In this document: one piece after another, positions 11,980 through 23,706 of the stretch
Position numbering within the stretch: position 1 is the stretch's first letter
Layout: every line of letters begins with the position of its first letter
Source: Parapristionchus giblindavisi
Lineage: Eukaryota; Nematoda; Chromadorea; Rhabditida; Diplogasteridae
Assembly: GCA_943737045.1 (NCBI GenBank)
Contig: CALSFV010000220.1
Coordinates: forward strand, 744,001 to 808,000
Reading direction: 5' to 3'
Length of the DNA: 64,000 bases
Position numbers and translations under genes: made by a program
Notes under the pieces: generated by a model
What the model saw: only the letters and a program-made list of their open reading frames with translations
The model's database searches: none
Told to the model about the DNA's origin: nothing

Positions 11980-13254
11980 GAAGAAGAAGAAGATCTCAGT
12001 GTCTTTAAGCAAACTAGAAGTTTTCAACAGCATATTTTTAGCTTCAGTTTATTTATTTGATGGAGAGATTCGGCAACACATTGGCACAATAATAGCGCTG
12101 CAGACAGTCGATACAATTGAACTATCCATCTTTACCGTAACCTCTTACATTCTATCGTACTCTTGTCGTTTGCATCCTTCTATATCTTCCATATTTGTCA
12201 ACGTCCACATAAAAAACGACAATTGAAAAGAATGAATAGAGGAGCACTCGCTGTCTCTTTGTTCCAGCATCCTTCCCATTTCTGTCTTTAATTCCCCACT
12301 CGAAAGAATTTAGAATTCCAACTTCAGCGTTAGTCTCTATCCTATATCTCATTCCACCTCTCTATCTCTCTCAATTGCCTTCTCCTACTCGTTATGACAG
12401 TAACACGGCTGATATATGCCTCCTTTGTCTCAACCTGGTAATAAGACTTTTGGACCCACAAATGTATGGAGAAGTGTATGCAGCATAGTAAGAAGTCCTT
12501 GTAAATCACCAGAAACCGCTGTCCATTTGTATTATAATATGATTCATTGAAAAATATTCTGATGTTTCCTATGAAACTTATGCGTTAAGTTCTATCAATA
12601 TTTTCCCGAGGATTCACTTTTTCTGCATTCCCACAACTTCCTACAGCGCTCCAGGCGAGAACACTTGCGTTGTATCACTAATTATAGCTGCCCGAAGAGA
12701 GATTATACGGCTTTTCAATGGTTGTTGTAGTATCTTCCATATAAGGATGGAGAACCCTCTTCTAGACTGCGACTATGATCTCTTTGTCTCCTCTCCCTCT
12801 CTATCTCACCTACCCAAAGGTTATCCCATTGCATAAAATGAAAACACACAAAGATCTGATGACGTAACTCGTCCCATAACTCGATATCTACACTTGTATT
12901 GTCTTTCTGTAACATACTAATCCTCGTAAACATCCATTTGCCAAAGTTGCTTGAAAAAACATAGACTACGGAATTCCGGCACCAACCCGCCTACCCAGAA
13001 TAGAAAGCCGGAGCCAGGAACAGATCGCGCCCAAACCCCTATTATACCTTCATGTCCTTGTATCCAGCGACGGGTCGACGGTGGGGTCGATGAGGGAGCT
13101 CCTGTTGGAGTTCTTGGTGCTGAGGGTGCTGAGGGTGCTCCTGATGTTGATGTTGGTTCTCTCTGGCTGCGATCTCATGGTCGAATTCGAAACCGAGTGA
13201 GGAACGAGAGTCGGGTCGAGCGGGTGAGATGGGCGGAGTTGATATATCGTTCAT
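11617..13254 (-). CDS. Two-exon gene for a charged protein with polyglutamate tail
   Basis: Exon 1 (13254-13048) begins at ATG and ends at GTATAA. Exon 2 (11811-11617) follows AATTTCAG and ends at TAG. Both borders are phase 0 and the join gives 132 residues. The N-terminal half is Pro/Ser-rich, then His/Gln-rich. The second half starts with a basic helix (IIEANKRYFNKMKEEEEKSK), passes into a run of about 15 Glu, and ends in a bipartite-like basic tail (NSKRAKKE). The arrangement suggests a nuclear or chromatin-associated protein, but that is inference; no family was recognised. The polyglutamate is encoded by a GAA microsatellite, so its length may vary. The 1.24-kb intron also holds an (ATT)n run; further small exons inside it are possible. 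Confidence 0.5.
11684..11724 (+). repeat. (TTC)n run, coding for polyglutamate on the minus strand
   Basis: About 13 TTC units lie within exon 2 of the gene at 11617-13254. On the plus strand the same run creates spurious Phe/Ser-rich frames. Confidence 0.9.
11935..11978 (+). repeat. (ATT)n microsatellite
   Basis: ATT/TTA run with one G interruption, inside the intron of the 11617-13254 gene and next to a short GAA run. Confidence 0.9.
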
Positions 13255-13912
13255 ATTATGGTAGTCACAAGATCTGCAACTGGGAAATGTAATAAAATTC
13301 GAAGATAAAAATGAATTTAATTTTGTGTTGTTCAAAAGTTGCAAAAGAAATTTAAAAAAAGAGATTTCGTTAAAAATCTTTTCAACTAGTCATAGAAGTA
13401 AGAAATGTGAGACCTACACTCGTTGGGAAGTGTCGGCTACCGTATCCTGTGAACGCTTCGTGCCACACTATGATATGGAATGACTCATATAAATGATATG
13501 AAAGAGGAAGAAAGGTTGATGGTACTCCTCCGATATATCTGTAAGAGAATGGTCGTTGGTGAGTTAGACGGAAGAAAGAGAGAGAAAGAGGAAGGAGAGA
13601 GAGGGTCACGCGAAAGGTAAAGACAGCTGTGAAAGTACGAAGAACACCAATAGAAAGAATCATTCAAATGCAGGAGGAAGAGGAAGAAGTAAGAAATGAG
13701 AAATGAATGAAAGAATCTCTTCCATTTTGCTTCGATGAGACTCCCTACTAGCTAGAAGAGGTAGTCGCTCCCTCTCTCTCTCTCTTTGCTCCTCTCTCCC
13801 CATCCCTCTCGCCCATTCTTTACCCTATCCTTTTCTCTATCTATTTTGTAGCACACCACGACTGAGAAGGGGATAGAGATCTTGTACACACTTAGTGGTG
13901 ATATTTTTGTCC
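13255..13912. other. Intergenic, upstream of the two-exon acidic protein gene
   Basis: AG-rich then CT-rich sequence with no supported exon. It should contain the promoter of the minus-strand gene ending at 13254. Confidence 0.5.
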
Positions 13913-13984
13913 TCCCATGTGGTCTAGTGGTTAGGATTCGTGGTTTTCACCCACGCGGCCCGGGTTCGATTCCCGGCATGGGAA
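13913..13984 (+). tRNA. tRNA-Glu (anticodon UUC)
   Basis: A 72-nt cloverleaf. The acceptor stem TCCCATG pairs exactly with CATGGGA, the anticodon stem CGTGG pairs with CCACG around TTTTCAC, and the T arm has CCGGG/CCCGG around TTCGATT. A box TGGTCTAGTGG starts at 13920 and B box GGTTCGATTCC at 13963. The anticodon TTC reads GAA/GAG. There is no intron. A T-rich stretch (CTCTTTTGCC) just downstream could terminate pol III. It is the only intact tRNA gene seen here and serves as the internal reference for the tRNA-like modules. Confidence 0.96.
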
Positions 13985-16900
13985 GCCTCTTTTGCCGATT
14001 TTTGATGAGATTCTGGAACAGAAAACGCGTTCCTCTATCCATTGGCCTTGAAATCTGATTTTAAATGTAGTTCGAAAGATGTGGTTAAATTCATATCTCT
14101 CTCTCTTGCTCTTTCATAACAAAGCTCTTCGTCAGACTCCATCTCTAGATCAATTCATGGTTAATCGGTGCAAGAATAAACAACTGAAGAAATAAATATA
14201 ATCCTTGGAAAACAAGTATCTGGAAGAGTCCATAAGACATATTATCGGAAAAAAAGACACCCACATATGGAGTCTATCGCCGAAATAGGAGTCATTCTGA
14301 AGAGGATAGAAGAATAGAGGAAGAGGAGTGAGAGAGGGAGGGTAGAGGGGAGAGAAAGGGAGAAAGAGAAAGGTGAAAAAAACAGAAGCAATCGAATAGG
14401 ATGAAAGTATGAATAAGAAGAGGAGATTAAGCTGACGACGTGAGACGTTTTTTGAATCTAAAATCTTTGGTCCTCTATCTCTCTGGTAAGAGACATTAAT
14501 AGCATAATCCCTTAGAATGAGGAGATGAAAGCGCAAATAGGGCTAGAAACAGATAGATATACTAGTATGTGTTTTAGAGAAATAGACGAGAGAGTGTGCG
14601 AGGAGTGGAGAGTGGAGAGGACGAGAGTGTAGAGAGAGAACGACAAGTGTAGGAGAGAGCACAGAGGGGTGGAGGAGGAAATGCGAAAAAGAAGAAGAAA
14701 AGACATGAATAAGGCAGGAGAGAGATGAGGAAAATGGGATTGGAGTAGGAAGAAGAAGATGGAGAAGTGAATGAATGAAGTGAGTGAAGAGTCTATGACG
14801 ACAGAAATATCTCTCATATCTAATTATATTTAATAGTATAGTCGCTAAATCCTTAAGAAGCCTCTTTTCAGATCTTTTCCATATTAGTTCTACTTGTTAC
14901 TTTATAAAATAGACTGCAGATAGATGCTTAGAAACGGAATCCTAAGGAAAAATACGTCCATAAACTCAAATTGCTACGATATTTTCCATAATACTGTAAT
15001 GTGCACGATTATTTACGATTATCATCGAAGAAAGAAACTTAATATGCGAAGATCAATTTCACCAGTTTCTATGTCCTTTCTCTTCTTTTAATTCTTCTCT
15101 TTCTCCATATACATTTTCCATTTCCTCTCTTTCACTCTTCTTCACATGTGAGTAAAGACGGAAATCATCAATGAATAATATTGCATTAATTGAATATCCT
15201 ATGTTAAAGTATTTAGAAATGATGATATGAACCGAACTTAGTGTAATGTAGAACGAGGTGTTTTATTAGGTGTTTTATTTTAAATAACACGGTAATAAAG
15301 AAGTGTCGTGTAACGGTTGTTTCTAAATATCACTTTTATGAAACAACTTTTCATCTCAATGCAAACCAAATAAAATTAGGGAAAATGGCAAATAACAACA
15401 AATGGGCGCAACAAATGAATCGAGAAGACATCAGTTCTCTTCTCCAAGACTTCTCCGTCACTTCTCCAAGAATCCCTTTATTAATGAAATTCCGATTATT
15501 TATACTATATCATGGATTACGATAGTTCAACAAACATGCTCTTTGGATCACGACTATTACTTTCAAAATCAAACTTTATCAGGTTCACACATTATTGTGC
15601 TGGGATTTGGATCTTAACATTGGTTATATGAAATATTCAACCATTCTCTCCCGATTCTTCTTCTTATTGCTAGATCATCACGCCAAGTAAATCTTTCACT
15701 TCACTAACTTTCAACTAATAAGTCATGAATTCTCGGGCGGAAATATGCTCTTGGAGTAGCCAGATTAGAATTGATAGAGAAAATTTTTTTTTAATTACAT
15801 AAAACGCGTTAATAAAATAATCATGAATCTTTAAAAAAGGCAAGGCTTGTCGATTACTGATTCCATTTATTTAATGAGAAAAGAAAAAAAAATTGTGACA
15901 TACACGATGTTATTCCTTGTGGAAAACAAATGTCTCTTTGCTTGTACGTTGGATATAAGAGGAAAATGGAGAATGCATTTCAATGATTTAAGGAATATGA
16001 AAATTGCAGGGGAAACGGAAATAAATTGCATTAGTTCATTGAGACTATGCAGAATATGCAGGTGACAGATGTTTTTGGAGTAGTCATGCACGGAAAATGT
16101 CAACGTACATATTTCCGCAGGAGGGACTAACAACCTTATGATTAGCTATAATTTCAGACACAAAATAAATCTCCGCTCATTTCGTCCTGGGTAGTGGATG
16201 TTTTTGCTTTACCACGGCGCTATGAATATCTTTAAGTGAATACAGTAAATAAATACTGATCCTTAGTCGTTTGCTGATTAGATAAGTCGAAAATATATGT
16301 ACATACATGCAGATACGAAGTGCACGTAGGTATTTTTGAATGGACTGTTTTTTTTTCTCCAAAAGTGAATACATCGTTCGATACATTACGGTTATATAAT
16401 AAAATTATGCGAATGCTACAGAGTATGAATCCTTCACTAACAATAAAATAATGACAGAACAGGTGGAAATTGTAGGTTTCCTAGCACATAATGTATCTCA
16501 GACAGGTCAATAACACATCTTTGCATCGTAGTACAACAAAGTCGTCACGGGCTTCGAATAACAATTCAGTATATTAACTATAATAATTATTAAATTAAAA
16601 TAGTACACTTGAATGTATGATTAACAATGATTAACAATGATTACAATGACAAGGATTAACAGGGATATAAATAAATTGCAAAAATGTTTATTATAAGTAA
16701 CAACCGGTGAAATTTTACAGAATCAATGTAGGCATAGTGAATAATGAAAATACAGATACTTTTTGTATGCTTGAACATTCCAACGAGAGAAATTCATAAT
16801 TGCAGGTATATCGCTGCAGAATACATAAAAAGTGATTTATGACAAAGTATTCAAATGTATCTTTTTATGATCATCTTGATGAGTTGATGGTAAAACTTTT

Positions 16901-17050
16901 TTCGGGATGTTATATGTTGGTACTCATAATGTAGTTTATGAAAGTAACGACCTGCATGTCAATCAGCCTTTATGAAATAGAATCAGCTGCGATACAAATT
17001 TTCCAAAAGATGGGTTGATCAGAGTAAAGCTCCGTTTAGTTTTCGAATAA
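13985..17050. other. Gene-free spacer
   Basis: Polypurine tracts at 14,290-14,780 followed by AT-rich DNA. A short tandem duplication of AATGATTAAC occurs near 16,620-16,650. No exon with splice signals was found. Confidence 0.5.
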
Positions 17051-17478
17051 ATTAAAACGCGTTCTCCATAAGAGCGGCGGGGGCATGGCACAAAGTTTCA
17101 AAATTATCCTAGGTGACTCATATTTGATGGTTGGAGTCACTAGGGGCGGGATACACTTCAGCCAAAAAATTGACCCGAATTATCGATTTTTGATCTACCA
17201 AAAGTCGAAAAATCGAAGTGTGATTTCGAAGTCATGTTATATACCATTCGATAGAGGATCAAAAGTTATATAAGAATACCAAGTTTCAGAAGTTTTCATA
17301 ACTCCGTGTTCGAGAAATATCCGATTTTCCGAATTTTTACCTGATTTTTTTGTTTTGATCTCATGGCTTACTATGTTACTATTATTTCCAGGGACTGGAT
17401 TTTTGATATGTTATGTAAAAATGGATGGGCTATCCGAATATCACGCTTGTTTGGACCAACTCGGTGCCATTCATAGTG

Positions 17479-17545
17479 ATATCGCGAGTCATAGTGGTGA
17501 ATTCTAGCGCCCGAACACCGACGCAGGTTCGAATCCGGGCACAGA
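17479..17545 (+). repeat. tRNA-like module in the left arm of element B
   Basis: Perfect B box GGTTCGAATCC at 17526 and an A-box-like AGTCATAGTGG at 17487, 39 nt apart. GTGCC at 17465 could pair with GGCAC ending at 17542. It is not a complete cloverleaf. It points into the element. Confidence 0.6.
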
Positions 17546-18785
17546 CATGATTTTTTGCAAATTTTTATTCGACCCAAAATTAACTTTAAATTATATTTTC
17601 ATCTGTTTTATCGTGTTCTTACCATTTTGTTGTGCAAAATAACCATCAACATTATCAGAAATACTAAAAAATCGTATAACTGGTATAGTATCGGCAAAAT
17701 GTCATGGGACGGGCGAAAATAACGGTTTTTCGACAGTGCCACTTCTTTAAAATACAATATTTGCTATTTTCTGATAGGAGAAGATAAATCTACACTTTAA
17801 CTCTTCAAATCGCGGTTCTCGTAAATTGTTTGAAAAATTGTTGACAAAGATCAAAGATCAAAGTACAAAGATCAGAGACCAAAGTTCAGCAATAGAGTAA
17901 AAACTTTTACGAATATTTTCAACATATATCGAAGCCATGAAAACAAGAGATTTCATAAGGAGAGGCGTAGGGACGAGAGCACTGCAAGCGAGAGAAAAAA
18001 TCTTACAAAAATCTTGTTAGTACAGATATCGGCAAAAAAATCAAGGGACGAATTTTCATTTTTTTACGAATTTTGATTCAAGAAAGCAATCAAGCTGATC
18101 TTTTGAATCAACGTAAGCAGCTCATCAAAGAATGCAGTAATCATGCGTTGGTTAGATTTGTTCGCTGTTGAGTAATGATGACACAATCAAAGTACACTTT
18201 TAAACATGCATCGTTCGATAGTGAAAAATGCTGTTCTTCTGAAACATGGTGAGAGTGGAGGCCTCCACTAGGTTTACAAAGGTAAACAAATCGGAATGTC
18301 TCTGACTCCGATTTCAAGCTCTAGCGGGGCTGCAAGTTTTTTGCAAAAAAATTTGAAACTCTTCTTCGGGATGCGCTAACGAACTGTTCTAAGTACCATC
18401 ATGATACTCGAAGCTAGTGATGTTTATATTCAGGTTATGGTAGTCATAGCTCTTCATTAGCCCTCAGGACATAAAAAATCTTTGGAAGGCATTATAAAAA
18501 TATGGTTCTTCCGGAGACAGTTTTGCAAATTATCAAATATTGATTTCGCTTAGTTTGATTTGGTTATGATTACTTTCAGACTCGCAGCAAACGAAAAAAA
18601 AAAACTTTATTTTCGACCCGTCCCATGACTTTTTTCCGATACTATACCAGTTATACGATTTTTTTAGTATTTCTGATAATGTTGATGGTTATTTTGTACA
18701 ACAAAATGGTAAGAACACGATAAAACAGATGAAAATATAATTTAAAGTTAATTTTGGGTCGAATAAAAATTTGCAAAAAATCATG

Positions 18786-18852
18786 TCTGTGCCCGGATTC
18801 GAACCTGCGTCGGTGTTCGGGCGCTAGAATTCACCACTATGACTCGCGATAT
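18786..18852 (-). repeat. tRNA-like module, right arm of element B (array copy 1)
   Basis: Inverted counterpart of the left-arm module, with the same A- and B-box sequences, pointing back into the element. Confidence 0.6.
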
Positions 18853-20053
18853 CACTATGAATGGCACCGAGTTGGTCCAAACAAGCGTGACATTCGGATA
18901 GCCCATCCATTTTTACATAACATATCAAAAATCCAGTCCCTGGAAATAACAGTAACATAGTAAGCCATGAGATCAAAACAAAAAAATCAGGTCAAAATTC
19001 GGAAAATCGGATATTTCTCGAACACGGAGTTATGAAAACGTCTGAAACTTGGTATTCTTATATAACTTTTGATCCTCTATCGAATGGTACATAACATGAC
19101 TTCGAAATCACACTTCGATTTTTCGACTTTTGGTAGATCAAAAATCGATAATTCGGGTCAATTTTTTGGCTGAAGTGTATCCCGCCCCTAGTGACTCCAA
19201 CCATCAAATATGAGTCACCTAGGATGATTTTGAAACTTTGTGCCATGCCCCCACCTCCCCTCCACAGTAAGGGAGAATGCGTTTTAATGCTGGGCATCGA
19301 AAAGACGATTGTCTACAGATATACTACGAGACATAATCGATCGATAATTATAGAGAGATAGACCATCTCTTCCAGCGGTATATCTTTTGTATATTGATGA
19401 CTCTGCTTCAGTTAGATGGTTAGATTTGTTCGCTGTTGAGTAATGATGACACAATCAAAGTACACTTTTAAACATGCATCGTTCGATAGTGAAAAATGCT
19501 GTTCTTCTGAAACATGGTGAGAGTGGAGGCCTCCACTAGGTTTACAAAGGTAAACAAATCGGAATGTCTCTGACTCCGATTTCAAGCTCTAGCGGGGCTG
19601 CAAGTTTTTTGCAAAAAAATTTGAAACTCTTCTTCGGGATGCGCTAACGAACTGTTCTAAGTACCATCATGATACTCGAAGCTAGTGATGTTTATATTCA
19701 GGTTATGGTAGTCATAGCTCTTCATTAGCCCTCAGGACATAAAAAATCTTTGGAAGGCATTATAAAAATATGGTTCTTCCGGAGACAGTTTTGCAAATTA
19801 TCAAATATTGATTTCGCTTAGTTTGATTTGGTTATGATTACTTTCAGACTCGCAGCAAACGAAAAAAAAAAACTTTATTTTCGACCCGTCCCATGACTTT
19901 TTTCCGATACTATACCAGTTATACGATTTTTTTAGTATTTCTGATAATGTTGATGGTTATTTTGTACAACAAAATGGTAAGAACACGATAAAACAGATGA
20001 AAATATAATTTAAAGTTAATTTTGGGTCGAATAAAAATTTGCAAAAAATCATG

Positions 20054-20120
20054 TCTGTGCCCGGATTCGAACCTGCGTCGGTGTTCGGGCGCTAGAATTC
20101 ACCACTATGACTCGCGATAT
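20054..20120 (-). repeat. tRNA-like module, array copy 2
   Basis: Same module, one 1,268-bp period further on. Confidence 0.6.
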
Positions 20121-21321
20121 CACTATGAATGGCACCGAGTTGGTCCAAACAAGCGTGACATTCGGATAGCCCATCCATTTTTACATAACATATCAAAAAT
20201 CCAGTCCCTGGAAATAACAGTAACATAGTAAGCCATGAGATCAAAACAAAAAAATCAGGTCAAAATTCGGAAAATCGGATATTTCTCGAACACGGAGTTA
20301 TGAAAACTTCTGAAACTTGGTATTCTTATATAACTTTTGATCCTCTATCGAATGGTACATAACATGACTTCGAAATCACACTTCGATTTTTCGACTTTTG
20401 GTAGATCAAAAATCGATAATTCGGGTCAATTTTTTGGCTGAAGTGTATCCCGCCCCTAGTGACTCCAACCATCAAATATGAGTCACCTAGGATGATTTTG
20501 AAACTTTGTGCCATGCCCCCACCTCCCCTCCACAGTAAGGGAGAATGCGTTTTAATGCTGGGCATCGAAAAGACGATTGTCTACAGATATACTACGAGAC
20601 ATAATCGATCGATAATTATAGAGAGATAGACCATCTCTTCCAGCGGTATATCTTTTGTATATTGATGACTCTGCTTCAGTTAGATGGTTAGATTTGTTCG
20701 CTGTTGAGTAATGATGACACAATCAAAGTACACTTTTAAACATGCATCGTTCGATAGTGAAAAATGCTGTTCTTCTGAAACATGGTGAGAGTGGAGGCCT
20801 CCACTAGGTTTACAAAGGTAAACAAATCGGAATGTCTCTGACTCCGATTTCAAGCTCTAGCGGGGCTGCAAGTTTTTTGCAAAAAAATTTGAAACTCTTC
20901 TTCGGGATGCGCTAACGAACTGTTCTAAGTACCATCATGATACTCGAAGCTAGTGATGTTTATATTCAGGTTATGGTAGTCATAGCTCTTCATTAGCCCT
21001 CAGGACATAAAAAATCTTTGGAAGGCATTATAAAAATATGGTTCTTCCGGAGACAGTTTTGCAAATTATCAAATATTGATTTCGCTTAGTTTGATTTGGT
21101 TATGATTACTTTCAGACTCGCAGCAAACGAAAAAAAAAAACTTTATTTTCGACCCGTCCCATGACTTTTTTCCGATACTATACCAGTTATACGATTTTTT
21201 TAGTATTTCTGATAATGTTGATGGTTATTTTGTACAACAAAATGGTAAGAACACGATAAAACAGATGAAAATATAATTTAAAGTTAATTTTGGGTCGAAT
21301 AAAAATTTGCAAAAAATCATG

Positions 21322-21388
21322 TCTGTGCCCGGATTCGAACCTGCGTCGGTGTTCGGGCGCTAGAATTCACCACTATGACTCGCGATAT
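21322..21388 (-). repeat. tRNA-like module, array copy 3
   Basis: Same module, two periods further on. Confidence 0.6.
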
Positions 21389-21952
21389 CACTATGAATGG
21401 CACCGAGTTGGTCCAAACAAGCGTGACATTCGGATAGCCCATCCATTTTTACATAACATATCAAAAATCCAGTCCCTGGAAATAACAGTAACATAGTAAG
21501 CCATGAGATCAAAACAAAAAAATCAGGTCAAAATTCGGAAAATCGGATATTTCTCGAACACGGAGTTATGAAAACTTCTGAAACTTGGTATTCTTATATA
21601 ACTTTTGATCCTCTATCGAATGGTACATAACATGACTTCGAAATCACACTTCGATTTTTCGACTTTTGGTAGATCAAAAATCGATAATTCGGGTCAATTT
21701 TTTGGCTGAAGTGTATCCCGCCCCTAGTGACTCCAACCATCAAATATGAGTCACCTAGGATGATTTTGAAACTTTGTGCCATGCCCCCACCTCCCCTCCA
21801 CAGTAAGGGAGAATGCGTTTTAATGCTGGGCATCGAAAAGACGATTGTCTACAGATATACTACGAGACATAATCGATCGATAATTATAGAGAGATAGACC
21901 ATCTCTTCCAGCGGTATATCTTTTGTATATTGATGACTCTGCTTCAGTTAGA

Positions 21953-22235
21953 TTCCTGTACAAGATGGCGGTTATTAGCCGTGACTTATGATAATAAAAG
22001 TATCGTCATATCCTTCTCCGGCACTCCATCAAGAACGAGAAGCTTGGCTTTATCATTTCTGACGTGTGTCGATGAGAGGAACGACGAATTGTAATCTAGA
22101 AAGAACTAACGGAATTTTACATTGGTAAACTTGTCATGCACATTGAAAACCCCAGTTACGATAGAAAATAGTTGGTCGCGTCTTATATAATATATAATTT
22201 GAACAACATTTATGCACAACAAACAATTTATTGTT
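21953..22235. other. Spacer between array and membrane protein gene
   Basis: No exon seen. It should contain the 3' end of the minus-strand gene that stops at 22236. Confidence 0.5.
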
Positions 22236-22943
22236 TCACTTTTTCATCATTTCTCGGTAACCTTTAGTGTAAATGTAAGTGAGTAGAATGGTGAGCACTA
22301 GTGAAAATAGAAGAATCATAATATCATCTGTGTTTGACTCTCGAGCTGCAAAAAATATTGATTGATTGGTAAAATATGAGAATCCTAGGGTTGAACAATT
22401 TTAAGATTGTTTTCTTGTATCCTCACCATCTTTCTTCGTTTGTTTTAGTATATGCTCCATTACTACAATCCATGGTACTAAAATAAATGCAAAAACCTGG
22501 AAATGGTAGGATGCAGCCTGAGAAGATTAATCAGTGCATACCATAGTGAAGTTTGCCGCATTGAACGAAAGCCGAGATTTGGTCGCGAATGAAAGAAGAA
22601 CCAAACCTCCGTGAAAGAGAGACAAAGAATACAAAAAGTTCTCCACAAATATATTTGTCAGATCATTGCATCCATCCCTTTTGCAGCAGCGAAACTTTTT
22701 GTGTGGCTTGATCGACGTGCAGTTGTCATCAATGGAATATTTGAAACGATCGTAGACAATACAGTATGTTTGGTTTCTTTTGTACACTTTGGTTACTGTG
22801 CCATTGAATTTTTTCGATAGCTCTGGTGCATTCGGCCAAGAATTTTTCAGTGCCCGATGAGAATAATCGAACATGATGAAATAAGTAAGTACAATTTGTA
22901 GAGCAGCGACCACGCAGGCGTACTTTGTGATAAGTTGATGGCC
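22236..22943 (-). CDS. Cysteine-rich (ET or three-finger-like) membrane protein, 5' end missing
   Basis: Exons 22943-22542, 22496-22427 and 22345-22236 join in phase (GTATGC, GTGAGG donors; TTTCCAG, TTTGCAG acceptors) and encode about 193 residues to a TGA. An N-terminal hydrophobic segment is followed by an ectodomain with two N-glycosylation sequons and Cys spacing ending CCKRDGCND, the CC-x4-C-N/D ending typical of nematode ET-module and Ly6/three-finger proteins. Two more hydrophobic segments follow, in exon 2 (FAFILVPWIVVM) and exon 3 (IMILLFSLVLTILLTYIY). An in-frame stop lies just upstream of the first exon, so a further 5' exon carrying the ATG is expected. Ligand and role are unknown. 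It lies 284 bp from the tandem array. Confidence 0.6.
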
Positions 22944-23196
22944 CTGAATTTCTCAGTTTTTTTATCATCTCGTTTTATTCTTCTATAACATCGATAGTAA
23001 TGCCGCATTAATGTTTACGCTCGCATTATCAGTGACAAAGAGAAAATGTTATCATAGAATTATGGTACGTGCTGACCTTTTCAAGACATCTGATTATTGA
23101 GCACCTTATCGATCGCGATTTAGCCATTGATTAGTAGGACACTAGGATGCAAATTGAATTTCAGAAAATGAAAGTGTTTTGAAATGGCACCCCGTG

Positions 23197-23316
23197 TTAG
23201 TCATCGCCGATCGAAATTGATTGACTTTGTCTACGCTTCAATCTTTCTTCTATTTGTTTGTCTTTGGAACCGAGATTTTTAGATAAACTTTTGTGAATTG
23301 GATACTTCCAGTTCTT
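23197..23316 (-). CDS. Possible terminal exon of an unidentified gene
   Basis: After the acceptor TATTTAAG at 23317 the minus strand is open for 39 codons to TAA. The product is Lys/Arg/Gln-rich with a basic helical stretch (KQIEERLKRRQSQSISIGDD). The frame also stays open upstream with a hydrophobic stretch. No upstream exon could be placed before the divergent gene at 23707. It may be a 5' piece of the neighbouring membrane protein locus or chance. Confidence 0.22.
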   Translation of the reverse strand, partial: KNWKYPIHKSLSKNLGSKDKQIEERLKRRQSQSISIGDD

Positions 23317-23706
23317 CTTAAATAAATTAATGAGAGCAAAGACCGAAAACGTTATAATTCTAATCTTCTTGGACGGACAAAAAGAGCTTGAGCTTGTTAT
23401 CAATGATGAGACTATCACGGATAGTGAGAAAGGCAGAGAAAGACTAAAACAGAGAGAATGATAGAGTAAGGGAGATGGAAAGAAGAAAGCAGATAGATAG
23501 CGTGAGAGAGACCATGAGGCATATCACAAAACGGAAGAGAGAGATAGAGAGCTAGAGAGAGTGATGGGACAGGTATAGAGAGAGAGAGTAAGAGAAGTGT
23601 GTGGCAGTGATAAGGAGTAGTGACTATTCCGTTGCCTGGATGATTACATTCGTTTTGGTCTCAGTCCGTTTTGTTCGGTCATTAATAGCTCAATTAAGGC
23701 GTGTCG

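Larger units (their letters stand above)
17051..19284. mobile_element. Foldback element B, about 2.2 kb with 0.68-kb inverted arms
   Basis: The left arm (about 17051-17733) is repeated inverted at about 18597-19284, separated by some 860 bp. The outermost 16 bp are TTAAAACGC, a G/A variable base, then TTCTCC. The first few dozen bases inside differ between arms, and identity resumes at GGGGGCATGGC. TTAA at both outer ends would fit a piggyBac-like TTAA target, but because it is palindromic it could simply be part of the repeat. No transposase is encoded, so the element would be non-autonomous. A degenerate third piece of arm sequence lies inside near 18,010-18,060. Each arm has an inward-pointing tRNA-like module. 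Everything from 18149 rightwards also belongs to the tandem array. Confidence 0.85.
18149..21952. repeat. Tandem triplication, 3 x 1,268 bp
   Basis: The three copies are 18149-19416, 19417-20684 and 20685-21952. They appear essentially identical; one base difference stands out, a G near 19,036 where the other copies have T. Each unit holds part of the core of element B, its whole right arm and about 130 bp of right-hand flank. The sequence at the left border (TGGTTAGAT) and at the right end (CAGTTAGAT) share GTTAGAT, so microhomology of 7 bp could have seeded the duplication. Short 68- and 79-codon frames recur in each unit, but they cross the tRNA-like module and are not genes. Confidence 0.95.

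Noticed and set aside
11563..12060. 165-codon plus-strand frame rich in Phe, Ser and Ile
   Set aside because: Reads through TTC and ATT microsatellites. The minus strand has a better exon with an acceptor, a stop and a partner exon.
17085..21833. Recurrent 62-79 codon frames in the B arms, on both strands
   Set aside because: They cross the tRNA-like module and appear only because the arm is repeated. No codon bias or motif.
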